A stretch of 64,000 bases of DNA from Cristatella mucedo (lineage: Eukaryota; Bryozoa; Phylactolaemata; Cristatellidae), in contig WPIO01000010.1 in the NCBI GenBank assembly GCA_009760855.2, positions 7,299,501 to 7,363,500 on the forward strand, read 5' to 3'. Made by a program: the position numbers and the translations under genes. The notes below the pieces were generated by a model. That model ran no database searches and had not been told where the DNA came from. It saw nothing but the letters and a program-made list of their open reading frames with translations. Below, piece after piece: positions 45,401-55,300 of the stretch; within the stretch, counting starts at the first letter, position 1; each line of letters opens with the position of its first letter.

Positions 45401-47987
45401 CGACATGCTTCGCTTCCTCGTCTGTGCACTTGTTATTTACTCGGCGTTTCTCTTTTGCGGCTGGATAGTCCTAGGCCCGTATCACGTCAAGGTAAGTGCG
45501 AGCTGGCATGGCTGCGCCAAGCAAGGCTGCCGCTGCTCCTTCTCTGCGCAGCTGCTGCTGCCGGTGCGCACTGCGATTGCTGCATGGCGTGTCGGTCGCG
45601 CTCTGTTTGCTTTGACCGTTAACCCGATGGGCGTGGTAGGTTAAGTACAAGGTTCGCTCGAAGGCGGCAAAGGCGTTCGCAGTCCACCTATGATTGAACG
45701 GTCACTGATGTCGTGCAGGCCGTAGCTTTTCAGGCAGGGAGGATCATGCCAGTTCGTGTATGCTGGCTTACAGTCATTCGAGATTGCAATATTGAGGCCT
45801 ATAATTCTCTCCCACTGACCGCCAATAATCGGTCACGCCTCAGCTTGTTGCAGCGATTGGCTACTGACTTGGCAATGAAGGTACACGAGCGAGTTACCAC
45901 TCTCCGAAGTAGCCTAGCGCTACCTGACTGCACATGGATTTGGACGTAAAAAGCAAAAGCTTCTGTCGCCAGCTCTTATAATTGCGGCTGCCTCGTGAGG
46001 GAGCAGTGTGAGCAGCAGCATCATCCACCATCTTTGGTACACCCCCTTCTGACGAAAGCCCCGTGTCCCCCCCCCCATAATTTATTACCTGGCACCTGGT
46101 GGTAGAGAAGCCCGGACACGGACTTGTATTCAAACTGGTTGGAAGTTTCCACGAGTCCGAACGGACATGTTTCCCAGCTGGCTCAAGCACGGTGCGAACT
46201 CGGCCTGAACGTCAGTAGCAGTTGGTGTCCCAGTGAAGTCACTAAATAAAAATGCATTTAGGAGGCATTTGCATCCGGCGATGGGCGAATTTCTCATCGA
46301 AAACGCGGCGTGCGACCACTGTGTCAGAACGCACACTTAAGCGAATCAGCACGCACACACCCTCTTTTTTTACAGTTTGCCACAATCAGCACAACCTCCG
46401 AGTGCCTGTTCTCCCTTATCAATGGTGACGACATGTTCTCGACGTTCTCGATAATCGGCTTTGACAAGGCTCCGCTGGAAGTGTGGCTCTTCTCGAGAGC
46501 TTACATTTACCTGTTCTCGGCCAGCTACATATACCTGGTGCTCAGTCTCTTCATCGCCGTCATCATGGACGCCTACGAAACGATCAAGGTGAGCCGGACC
46601 CACCCCAGCAGCAGCTGCCACCAGCTAGACCATCCTACTCCTCGTCCTACTCCTCCAGCTGCGGGAAGCCCCTGCACTGATCGCCTGCAGCAGGCGACCA
46701 GTTTTCCCAGTCCCTGCAGTTGCCTGATGCGCGGCGCCTGTAGTCTAAGTAGTGAGACGGTGAGGGGCAAGGGGGGGGGGGTTAACGTCAGCCTGCTGCC
46801 AATGAAGCCCAGCCGACTAGCATACAATTGGACGGTGACAGTCTGAGGTCTACTCTGATGCAGCTGGCCAGTGAGAATCAGCCAGTCACCTAAGGCTGAG
46901 CCAGTGGCTGCCAGCTGCTGCTAGTGACATTGACAACTGTTGCTGCTGGCGCAGCCGCTGGCATTGCGTTTTAGGGACCGGTTGATGGTCGACATTAGCA
47001 CTTTTGGATTGTGGACCTTCAATTCCACTGGATTTTGTTTATAGAAAAAGAAGCCATACTTGGCCTCAGCTAGGATAGATGGTAGGATCTGCAATAGTCC
47101 TTGTATGCCAGTCGGTTGGCATGAGGGTCCTGATCTTGAATATGCTTTCTCAAGCTTGTCGTGTTTTAGAGGAATCTGTCACTTAGAGGCAGGTCGGCTG
47201 GAGGATTGAGCATCGGGTGAGGATGACGTTTTTTGCCATCAGCATCAATGTTAAGTCCGGAGTCACAAGGTTTTGCAATTCACAGATAAATTCCTAGTTC
47301 AGCCCCCCCCCCCCAAGTGCTGGCAGCTGCATGCCACGAGTCATCGATTGTAGGAAGTATGCTGCGCAGTGCCAACCGTATTGCTTGCCGTCGATTTTGC
47401 AGTACTGCTTAGCAAACGGGTTCCCCAAAAGTTTCATGGAGCAGTTCATCGACACGTGTCCGGACCCACCAACCTCGGCGCGCTACCTGGCCGATGATGA
47501 AGGCGGCAACAAATGCAGCAACCAAGCGAGGCGCTGCCTGTCCAGGGCGTACGCAGCCTGCTTGGCCAGCTGTGGGAAATGCAGCCGCACGACATGCAGA
47601 AACGATGGAAGTGGCGGGGGCAGCCGAGCAGTAGGCGATCATTCCGGCAACGACGACGATCAGCAGCCAATGTGCTCGGGGGACGGCGCGGGCTGCAGCA
47701 GTAGCAGCTGCTGCCTGAGCATGCGCTGCTGCCTGCCACCGCCGGCAGCGGCTGCTCGGCAGACGGCCAGCAATGCATTGGGCGGCTGCTTGCAGGGCGT
47801 ATGCTCGCTGCCCACGTGCACAGTCAGGTGAGAGCGCGCTCGAGCGCAGCACACATCCCCTGCAAACGAACTCGCCAGCTTGCATTGTGTGCACCCGGCG
47901 GCTTCTCGCGCTCAGCCGTCCATTTGCTGTCTATCTCATTCCAGGACTGCCAGCATGGAGGACGACGTCGAACCGGTCATCGTTTGA
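34879..47987 (+). CDS. Mucolipin-type TRP cation channel (TRPML)
   Basis: Thirteen exons join in phase. From the methionine at 34923 the product is 705 residues; human mucolipins are about 550-580. It is a six-helix endolysosomal cation channel gated by PI(3,5)P2, releasing Ca2+ and other cations from lysosomes. Visible in order: a polybasic N-terminal helix (KIRRKLKYHF), first membrane helix (about 75-95), long lumenal loop with family words (PFNESY, LTLEFSLKTIRL, ITYDNSGHNG), helices 2-5 (from about 318), FCGWIVLGPYHVKF, then selectivity filter NGDDMF (about 495-500) and last helix (about 521-545). The extra length is a cysteine-rich cytosolic tail of about 155 residues with a CCLSMRCC cluster, recalling the palmitoylated cysteines of mucolipin-1. 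Which mucolipin paralogue it matches is not decided. Confidence 0.96.
36114..36202. repeat. (CA)n microsatellite
   Basis: About 88 bp of pure CA repeats within a TRPML intron. Confidence 0.97.
36768..36912. repeat. Dispersed repeat with terminal hairpin, copy 2
   Basis: Partner of 7054-7219. The terminal stem is AGAGAT (36892) with ATCTCT (36907-36912); only the loop differs from copy 1, so the stem is conserved while the loop is not. Confidence 0.6.
36919..37048. repeat. Degenerate TTTAGGG-like array
   Basis: GTTTAGGGTTT, GTTTAGGATTT, GTAGGGTTT, TTTTAGGG, CTTTAGGGTTT and TTTTAGGGTTT follow one another, interrupted by diverged units. It resembles a decayed interstitial telomere-type repeat and begins directly after the hairpin repeat. 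Confidence 0.55.
37447..37638 (+). CDS. TRPML exon: end of helix 1 and start of lumenal loop
   Basis: Acceptor GGGAAGCAG; encodes LVSFGSERTAFVDF through YKHINYALTK; donor AAG|GTGAGC. Phase 0 at both ends. Confidence 0.94.
37769..37931 (+). CDS. TRPML exon: lumenal loop
   Basis: Acceptor CTGTTTACTTCCAG; encodes YNQTREICLGVVDF through PFNESYNVNPTLTT; donor ACAG|GTATTC, phase 1. Choosing the later of two AG sites keeps the frame and fits the family's loop length. Confidence 0.9.
38343..38479 (-). mobile_element. tRNA-headed SINE, type 1
   Basis: Minus-strand copy with TTTGGCCCAGTGGTTAAGG (A-box region), GAGGTCGTGGGCTCGAGCCC (B-box region) and the tail ending CTATACAAATGAATTATATT. The best preserved of the four copies; lies in a TRPML intron. 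Confidence 0.75.
38801..38915 (+). CDS. TRPML exon: lumenal loop, CIVVEP segment
   Basis: Acceptor TTTGCTTTCAG. GAA is completed across the junction; encodes CIVVEPVVVRGNG through NMSIVFN; donor AG|GTAATA, phase 2. The cysteine corresponds to the conserved C-I-V/Q-V-x-P position of the family. Confidence 0.92.
39017..39168. repeat. Compound TA/CA/TG microsatellite
   Basis: TA and CATA units run into about 70 bp of TG and then GTAT units, producing long artificial cysteine-valine frames. Confidence 0.95.
39510..39725 (-). mobile_element. LINE family B 3' end
   Basis: AGCACGATCGAATGGTTAGT and the repeated AGCATGCA words match 3.75-3.85 kb. The inverted tail is CTCCCTAGAGAACTCAATCT. Confidence 0.65.
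40101..40206 (+). CDS. TRPML exon: lumenal loop, LTLEF segment
   Basis: Acceptor TGAATTCCAG. Encodes LHKLTLEFSLKTIRLKEAG through ICLSITGL. The donor CTG|GTAGGT is preferred over the upstream ACAG|GTCTGG because only it keeps phase 0 with the next exon. Confidence 0.9.
40549..40597. repeat. (CT)n microsatellite
   Basis: Nearly pure CT dinucleotides, then a loose pyrimidine tract to about 40625. Confidence 0.95.
40696..41940 (+). mobile_element. Tc1/mariner-like transposon relic
   Basis: The plus strand encodes DWQRAVWTDESKF near 41.32 kb, which includes the second catalytic aspartate context of Tc1 transposases. WQQETAPK lies near 41.61 kb and SWPSMRTDLNHIVNLW near 41.70-41.75 kb (the box with the third acidic residue and the LW motif). 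Stops and shifts are frequent. The left edge CAGGTGCTGTCAAAAATTT may be a terminal repeat, but I did not find its partner, so both ends are approximate. It lies in a TRPML intron. Confidence 0.75.
42005..42064. repeat. (TA)n microsatellite
   Basis: About 58 bp of TA repeats immediately after a few GTAT units. Confidence 0.95.
42165..42480. repeat. Pyrimidine-rich low-complexity tract with (TG)n
   Basis: Loose TCTCTCAGTCTGTCTC-type repeats over 250 bp, then about 35 bp of TG at 42417-42452. It yields a spurious 218-codon frame. Confidence 0.9.
42742..42844 (+). CDS. TRPML exon: end of lumenal loop
   Basis: Acceptor CATCCGCGCAG; encodes ITYDNSGHNGQMP through GCQGTTVVVE; donor GAAG|GTAAGG, phase 1. 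Confidence 0.94.
42963..43078 (+). CDS. TRPML exon: helix 2
   Basis: Acceptor GTTTCAG. Encodes ETSGMSGLILGLDTLS followed by the hydrophobic LIVCIVSLYLCSRSL; donor AAG|GTGAGC, phase 0. Confidence 0.93.
43300..43449 (+). CDS. TRPML exon: helix 3
   Basis: Acceptor TTGTGCCGTAG; encodes DRFEFVSLWFVMIVISDVL and GTSIKIYTRIQ, as in the family's helix 2-3 linker and helix 3; donor CAG|GTATGC. Confidence 0.94.
43880..44640 (-). mobile_element. Tc1/mariner-like transposon relic
   Basis: In minus reading the phrase SPDLK-stop-IEHLWDD (about 44020-44060) is the Tc1 box around the third acidic residue. Upstream in that strand (44.13-44.25 kb) lie remains of the preceding transposase segment. The right border is uncertain. 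In a TRPML intron, antisense to the gene. Confidence 0.6.
45053..45154 (+). CDS. TRPML exon: helix 4
   Basis: Acceptor CTCATCTGTAG; encodes GTHSYTICGLILGLSN and LLVWMGILRYLGFFKKYN, matching the family's helix 4 and S4-S5 start; donor AAT|GTAAGT. Confidence 0.94.
45369..45491 (+). CDS. TRPML exon: helix 5
   Basis: Acceptor TCGGCCCACAG; encodes TLLLTIKKAAPDMLRF and the hallmark FCGWIVLGPYHVK; donor AAG|GTAAGT. Confidence 0.96.
46376..46588 (+). CDS. TRPML exon: pore and helix 6
   Basis: Acceptor CTTTTTTTACAG. Encodes FATISTTSECLFSLINGDDM (pore helix and filter) and SYIYLVLSLFIAVIMDAYET (helix 6); donor AAG|GTGAGC. The acidic filter residues of this family set the permeability to divalent ions and the lumenal pH sensitivity. 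Confidence 0.97.
47403..47827 (+). CDS. TRPML exon: cysteine-rich cytosolic tail
   Basis: Acceptor CGATTTTGCAG. The start (FPKSFMEQFIDTCPDPPTS) fits the family's post-helix-6 segment. The rest is novel to me: 17 cysteines in about 142 codons, an acidic and glycine-rich spacer, a CCLSMRCC pair of doublets, and polyalanine. Donor AG|GTGAGA, phase 2. Confidence 0.85.
47945..47987 (+). CDS. TRPML last exon
   Basis: Acceptor CTCATTCCAG; encodes TASMEDDVEPVIV and a TGA stop, in phase with the preceding exon. Confidence 0.8.
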
Positions 47988-49250
47988 GGCTTCTGAAGTC
48001 GCCGATCGTCAGCGTACACCACAAATTGCAAAGGACGCTTCACGTAGTAGCCTTAGCAGCAGCCGGCCGTTGCTGGGCCCCCTAAAGCAGTCGCGTAGTG
48101 CATGCCGTGCTGCACTATGAACTCGTTCAGGGTACCGCAGCGAATGCCCACGCTGCACCCGTGCAACTCCAACCCCCCACGTGACTTCCACCGTGACCAT
48201 GGGACCAAGACACGTTCTGGTCAAGCTGTGATTATGAAAGTGGTCTCAGGTCAACTTGTAAGACTTCTTTTTGGTAAGTCAGTGTGATAATGTTACTTTG
48301 CAATACAGAAGGGTTGATCCGTTTAAATACCCTAATTGCCCAAGCATTTTCCCCGAGACATATCTACTCAGAAGGCCTTGGCTGAGAACTCCGAGATACG
48401 CGGAGCATCATTACGTGTCGTTAGTCCTCATCACCCATACTTACAAAGCAGTTTTACTGCTCCCATTCATCTGGCTGCATGACCAGAGACAAATTGCTAC
48501 TAGGACTGCTCGTGGTGCATGCCTGAAGCGGAGCGATTTACGTCCTGGTTCTCTACGAACGTATTTCGATATCTAAAGCCTTTGGGTATAGCAGCCTCCT
48601 GCTCGGCACAGAGTGGCATAGCATGGCTTCTTGTCGTGCTTAGACGTGGCATTGGGCTCCATCTCGATGCGAGCGATCATGTGTACAAGTGATTGTAAGG
48701 GTGTTAAACCTTGGCTGCTGCACTGATCGCTTGTCGTCTGCATCATCGGCCGGGCAATGAAGCATTACTTGCTATGCTCAGATATATAGTGAGCAACACC
48801 GTTCGTGTAGGTCAGATGCTCGCCTGCTTGGCTGAGCAGCACTCGCAAGACTGGTATGCAGCGACATCACTTGAATCTTGTCCAGGCCTAAATGTTTCGG
48901 AGGGCTTACTTGCAACGTCAGAGAGATGCCAGTGCAAGGGCAAAGCACACGACGACAAACACACCTCACTAATGTACTCGCCATTATTCGGTGCAATCGT
49001 TTAATCGGTAGCCAGCCCAACACGGCAGCACATGATGCATAATAGACAGCGAGCAGCCGTCTGCCGAGTTCGATGATCGTCTGCCTCTAATGGCAGGCAC
49101 GTCGCTAGCAGCCGATTCGGTGGGACAAGCAACGCTCGTGAGTGGAGGAGTCGCTAGGACCAATGGGCTTTCGTTGGTGAAAACCTCTGCCACAGGCAGA
49201 AGGTGCGCTGGGGCTTTGGGGCACACACAAAGAGAGCGCCGCCACTCGCT
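47988..49250. other. Interval between convergent TRPML and RRP12
   Basis: Holds the 3' untranslated regions of both genes. I found no canonical polyadenylation signal for TRPML in the first kilobase. No further gene is seen. Confidence 0.6.
49000..49005 (-). terminator. Possible RRP12 polyadenylation signal
   Basis: ATTAAA on the minus strand about 245 nt after the RRP12 stop codon. Confidence 0.4.
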
Positions 49251-49377
49251 TCAGCGCCGATGGCGCTTATTTGACTGCTTGCCCTTCCTCGCCGACATGG
49301 CTTTAGCTCCTTTCTGCGCACCTTTCCGAGCAGCTCCGACCAGACCCTTAAACTGGCCTTTTAGTTTCGCTTGTTTC
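49251..49377 (-). CDS. RRP12: RRP12 last exon
   Basis: Acceptor TGTGCTTGCAG; encodes [19 protein letters not shown] and the lysine/arginine-rich end to TGA at 49251-49253, a likely nucleolar targeting tail. Confidence 0.95.
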
Positions 49378-52300
49378 CTGCAAGCACAGAATTCTCAGAG
49401 GTGAGGCACTGCTGAGAACGTTTTATTGCTGTTGCTGCAGTGGCTTAAACGTCACCCACCCACAACCGACGTGAGAGCAATGCACGACGAATGTCGTCGA
49501 GGGGCAAGCGCACGCTGCTCACCTCTTGTTCAGTGATTGGGCGCTCAGGGGCACGTATGCGTATGGATCCGGCATGCCTCTCCTCTTCATGTCACCACCG
49601 GCATTCTGCGTTGGTTGAGACAAGAGACCGTGATCAGTGGAGTGAGCAGGCAGCGATTGACGCTGCTACGCTAAGGGGGGGGGTGCATGGGACTGCTCTC
49701 AATGCTAGCGTTGCACATTTGTCGACACCATGACACATGAAGCCCTAACTAAGGAGGCTGCCCTACAAAAGCCTGGCATGATCGCTAGGGCAGCGCATCA
49801 CCTTGGCCCGGTATTCCTCGCCAGCCTTTCGCATTTTTTTCCCCTTGCTGTCGGCGCCATCCTCGAGCTTGCGATGAATTCCTCTGCCACCGGCTGCAAG
49901 TAACAAATTGAAGCGTTGCCTAACCAGTAATGATCCCTAAAGTGGAATGTAGCGATCGTTGTGAGAGAATATGTACCCTAGCTTATGTGTGTTCTATAAG
50001 AGAACTTAATCACTATTCAGGCGCTTCACATATGCCTCGGGCTCGAGCCCACGACCCCAGCCAGACCTAGGTCGGGGGGGGGGGGGGGGGGGAGTACCTT
50101 AACTGCTGGACCAAGCCCGCTCGTAAGGCAGTGTCACCGCCTAACTCTCGTCGTATACTAGGCTGGTGCCCCTCCCCCGACCCTGGCAAGGGAATCAGAG
50201 CGCTGAGTTCCTGCGGCTAGGTGCAAGCCAATCAAAACGTCTCCAGGTCACAGACGACAAACAGTTCCTGTTAGAGTTAACCTCTGCACACAAGTTAATA
50301 ATACAGCATTGTCGAGTACTGTTTAATACGAGTGTTTTCAAAAGTCGTTTGCTATTCAACAAGACGCACACGTACACACACAACAGGGGTTAATGCAGTT
50401 TCTTTTGGTCATGGCAAGGGCTCGATAGATCTTCGTGATTAAAGGAGACTTACGTTGGTAAGCTGAAAACGTTGCCACTGACGCCGACTCGCTCAGGCCG
50501 CCATCGTCGTCGTCCTCACTAGCAAGCTTCCTTTTCTTGGTCTGAAAGGTCGACACCGAGAGTTCAATGCAATGCTCCTCGAACAAAGCACCAGAGCCAT
50601 TTACTGCTCCTCGAACAAAGCACCAGAGCCATTTACGTGCACCCAGTTCAGCCTTGCAGCAGCGCATGATTCGACGAAATCACGTAATCGAACAAGATCC
50701 CCAGAAGCCACAGTCAGCCGTTAGCTGCCGGGTGTCTATTAGTAGCACCCTGTAGAAGGGGCAGCAAGCCACGTGAGCTCAAGGACCCTTCAACACGAAC
50801 AAGGGATTCCGACAGCCCAAAATCAGACAATTAGACTTGAGTCATCCCACACTGAGCCAGCAAGGAATGGGCCCGTTATGCACGTCGGTACGCACGGCAG
50901 CACATCACTGCTCTCTTCGGATCACCAGAGACACGGCATTGGCGCAACTAGCGGTCGGTTTGCAGATAATGTTCTATGGCCACTGCAAGCCTTGCCCAAA
51001 TTAAGCACCGGCAGCATCATGATGCTGCGAGACCCGGGACTTCAGCATGTCGTTAGGGAATACATCAATCGCATGTGTGCACACGGATGCTTCTAAAACT
51101 CAACCAAGTCAAAGCAGGTGCAATGCTTGAGTGTCAAGAGGGGGTGCAATGCCTCGTCAAGCACATTCGGTAGCCAGCAGCCTAAATCTCCCCTACGGTT
51201 GGAAAGGATGTCTTCCAATCGGCATCGGGAAGAGTGCTTTCATCGTGGTGCAAGAGTTGTGAAAAGTATAACAAAAGATCATAGCCTGTAGACCAAAATC
51301 GACTATCATCAATGCAGTATTTAAGTGAAAGAAATTGTCAGCTTATTTATTGTCCTGAGAGGTCGGGGGGGGGCCTCAGGGAGGCTGACATTGCTGTGGC
51401 CGAGTTCAGCCATGTAGTCGCAGACATGGTAAGTACAGTAAGACTTTCGGTTTTGTACACTCTTATAACGAGAAGCTACCAAAACTTGTATGGCAACAAG
51501 GACACATGACTGACCAAGTGCAGCAATATTTAGAGTCGACTGCATGCAAGCAAGGTTGCATATGCTTCTCATTCGTCCTCTTAAGGCTGTCCCACTAAGA
51601 AAAGTAGCCACTCAGGAGCAACTCGGGTCCTGACAGTTATTTCCTATATCAGTAGCCCCAGTGGAGAAGTTGTGAAACGCAAGAGTAAACTCGGGCACTG
51701 ACCTTTGCCCCTTTGGCTTCAAACTCCTCCATCAACATGTCCAACTCTTGAGACCCGACACCACCTATAAAAAAAATGCAAGAGAAGAATATTAACTCAT
51801 TACCCGAAGAAATGAAACAGAGATTAAGTAGATCGAGTGAGCACTAAAACAGGTTCTTATATACGATTACGAAAATGCACACTTGCATGCCAAAGAGAAA
51901 ACGCCTGAGCATGACCCGTACAGCTGTAGGCTGCACGACAAAAGCCTCTTAACATGCAGCCACTGTTCACCAAACTAGCTCGTGTATATGCCTGCCGACG
52001 TACTGCACATGCTTCCTTTGATGAACTCACAGAGCACACACATGTTCTCACGATCAAACCTATTTTCTGTTGTCATACCCATACCTCAGATGGCAGCACC
52101 AAATCCATGAAGCTGGGACATCGAGCTTGTCTCGTCTGTGGCATGCGACTCTTGACGGTCGGCAATTCCAGTATCAATTATACATTACCGAAGCATCGCC
52201 ATTTTTATCGACATTAAATTATTTTTGCAAAAGAAGTGCATCTTGCTCACTCCTGAAATTAGCTCTCAAGAGCCACGTTGGTTGGAGCTGCCCAGATTCA

Positions 52301-55300
52301 TAGTAATCTGTGCTGAACAGCCTACAGAGTTTCAATATCAGAGTACAGGCTACAATGGTTGGTTGTGCTCAGATCCCAATCACAGTAAGAGAACGACTTC
52401 TCATTACTTCCAAGTTGCTTCTATTAGATCTGAATAGAGCTTGGAAATAGTACCACATAATAGCAGAAGCATTGCCCAGGCTGCAAATCATAATAAGGCA
52501 TTCATTGTTAGGTACTGTAGGGTATTGTTATTGTAAAGTGTATTATTAGGTACCACACAAGCATTTAACCACCTAAGCACCCACGTCATCCATGTGCATC
52601 AAAATTCGAAAGACACTAACCACTTGTTTGCCTGAGGAGTGGTTCTTTACTCAGGCATCTATGGTGAAATGTCCAAGCCAGCTACTTAATCACTCTTCAA
52701 TGCAGCCAGCCTGCTGTGTGGTGACATGTGTGATGGATGTGACATAGAAGACTACTGGGTAGGTTGATTGATTTACCCTGAGGACCTCGAGGGGCACAGT
52801 TCGGTGAAAATACATGAGGTATTTGCCATCGCAAACGTTTTACTATGTTGCATATGTGTGCATAGATACCAGCTAATAAGCAACATGTCGCATATCACTG
52901 GAACTTTGACCTATAGGCTGGAATATGCTAAAAACGCATTACCGGCAGCAAAGATTACAATCTCCATGTGCACACGGCTAACCTATAAAAATGGTCTAAC
53001 GAAGATGTCAGAATAATTCGAATTACACTATACGCATAAGAATTCTGACACTACAATGCCAACCAACAGCAAGCACAAGAGTACAACAATGCTACATAAG
53101 TATGCCAACCGTTGGCAGCAAGCAAACACACCTACCGACTGGACGATAACTTTACAGTAATGGCACTCACCTCCTCGATTAGGCTTCCTCTTGAGGTTCT
53201 TCTTTGCACTAACGCTGGATTTTACCTCGATTTCATCTTCCTGTTCAGTAATGATCAGCCGCCCATCAGGGGCTGTCTTAAAAGCCTCCTTTTTCTGTCC
53301 ACCTTTATGGCTAGCATTAGCCTGAGCTGGTTTGCTTGCTGATAAATGGATCAACAGTAAAGCCGTGAGTATCACCGACCAGTGGCAAGCCAAAAATGGT
53401 AATATCGTACCGAAACAACACTAAGCGCATACTAGACGTCTAAAGCAAATAGATTCTGCGACATGGATCTAAGCACACCAACAAGAAAGCAGAAGTGCAA
53501 CAAAGACCGTAAAGCAAGGTCATAATAAAATGTGTCACAAATAGCGAGCAAGGCAGCACCAGTCCAAGCACTCCAAGCTAAGCATACCCTGCAGTAGCAC
53601 ACTTAAAAATACGAGAGGAAGTCCTCGGCAGTAAAGACATATATTACCTGTGAGGTTTTTGGCCATGCTTGGGTCAAGGAAGTCTGTAACCTTATCTGTG
53701 CTGTCCCGAAGCCAAGCCTGTCGCTGAGCCCCGGCACCGCTCTGCCGCCGCTGCGAAGCCGCTTTCGCACGTGACTTCTTATCTCCATCGTCGAGCTCAG
53801 AATCGCTGTCTCGCAGGATATCATCAATTCTATGGGACAGAACGTTTAAACATTTAGCGTACTTACGATGCCACAGCAATCACAGTCAAAGCAAAAGCGA
53901 GGGCGCTAGGGCAAATGCAGAAAAGAAGAGAAGAATAAAAGAGAGCAGAGGCAGAGTGCATTAAGGATGAGCCAGCTAGCTATCCGTATTGGATAAGCTC
54001 CCGATCGTCTTAAAGTGCAATAGATCGCCCTCACATGTTCGTCAGTTCACACAGTTTTGCATACCTTGGCTAACTGTGACATTTGCGGCCTACTGCCCTT
54101 TGTGAGCCGCAAGGAAAAGAAGAACACATTATTCTCGCTTGCTAGCCTCGAAAGCGCCCAGCACCTGTCTATCATGAGCACACACCTCTCGAGAAAAGCG
54201 TGAGCACGATTTGTGCAATGAGGCAGCCAGGGTGATAAAGATCAAAACTTAAGCACGCCCAAACAATTTCGTCTCGAAGCCTGGCCAGCAGGGAATGGCT
54301 ACAAATACACGTTTGGCATAGACACGGGAGCTTGCTTCCGGCTCATGCAGCAACAACCGGGCTCTTCAAACGACCCTGGTGAAACATACTGATTGCCCAT
54401 GCCCCCTTCTTGCCTGTCGATTCCACTAAGCGTGGTCGTGGCAAACGATCGGGCACCTGGGGGAGCAGGCGCACAGATCGATAGCAAGCAGTGTCTGGCA
54501 CTGATCTAAACAAAACAAAAAAACGCCTGACCGACCGGACCAGAGAAGCAGAGAGCAGACGAAATGAGCTCTAGTCAACCGATGCATGCAGCACTTAGTC
54601 TCTCTAGGGCACCACGGTTGGTGACTGGCTGCCTATCAAACAAAGACATCGACGTCGGTTGTTGAGATCGCCATCACCTCGGCAGCAGCAGCAGTCACAG
54701 TACAGATCCCAGCCACCAACTCGACGTTTGACTCAATGCCAGTAATGGGTAGAGGGGGGTTAAACCTTGCTGCAGACTACACGTGCAAAGGCAGCATGGC
54801 ATTTTGCTGCTTCCGCTGCGGTCGGTCACCAAGAAGGCGAGCCACATAAGGGCATACACAGACAGCGCTGCACTCCACTGGAGGAGGCACATACGTCTCG
54901 GTTGGGGGCAGAGCAGGCCCTGCTGGCAGCAGCAGGTCGTCAGCATCAGCTTCGGCATTGCGATGGGCCCTCGATCCAGCACGGCTGAGCTCTTTCTTTC
55001 GTTTGGCCCGCTCCTGGGTCTTATGAATGTTCTGAAGGATTTTGTGGTGAGTGTTCGGTACCATTTTGTGAATGACTTTGTACCTGCCAAGCACAGAAAT
55101 TATGTCACACATTGGTCGGTATTACAGCACAGGAAATGGTTTGCAAAAAGCAATTATCGTAGGAGTCGTGATGCATGACACGTGTCGCCAGTTGATGTGC
55201 ACAAATGCAGGCAATCACAAGCCCTTTGCTCTAAATTCAGGCTGCTGCAATACACAACGAGCAATAAATTCCAGTTGCCATTTTGGCTTTTACAGACACA

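Noticed and set aside
47409-47894. Long minus-strand frame opposite the TRPML tail exon
   Set aside because: It is the shadow of a GC-rich cysteine/alanine-coding exon whose plus-strand frame joins in phase with its neighbours.
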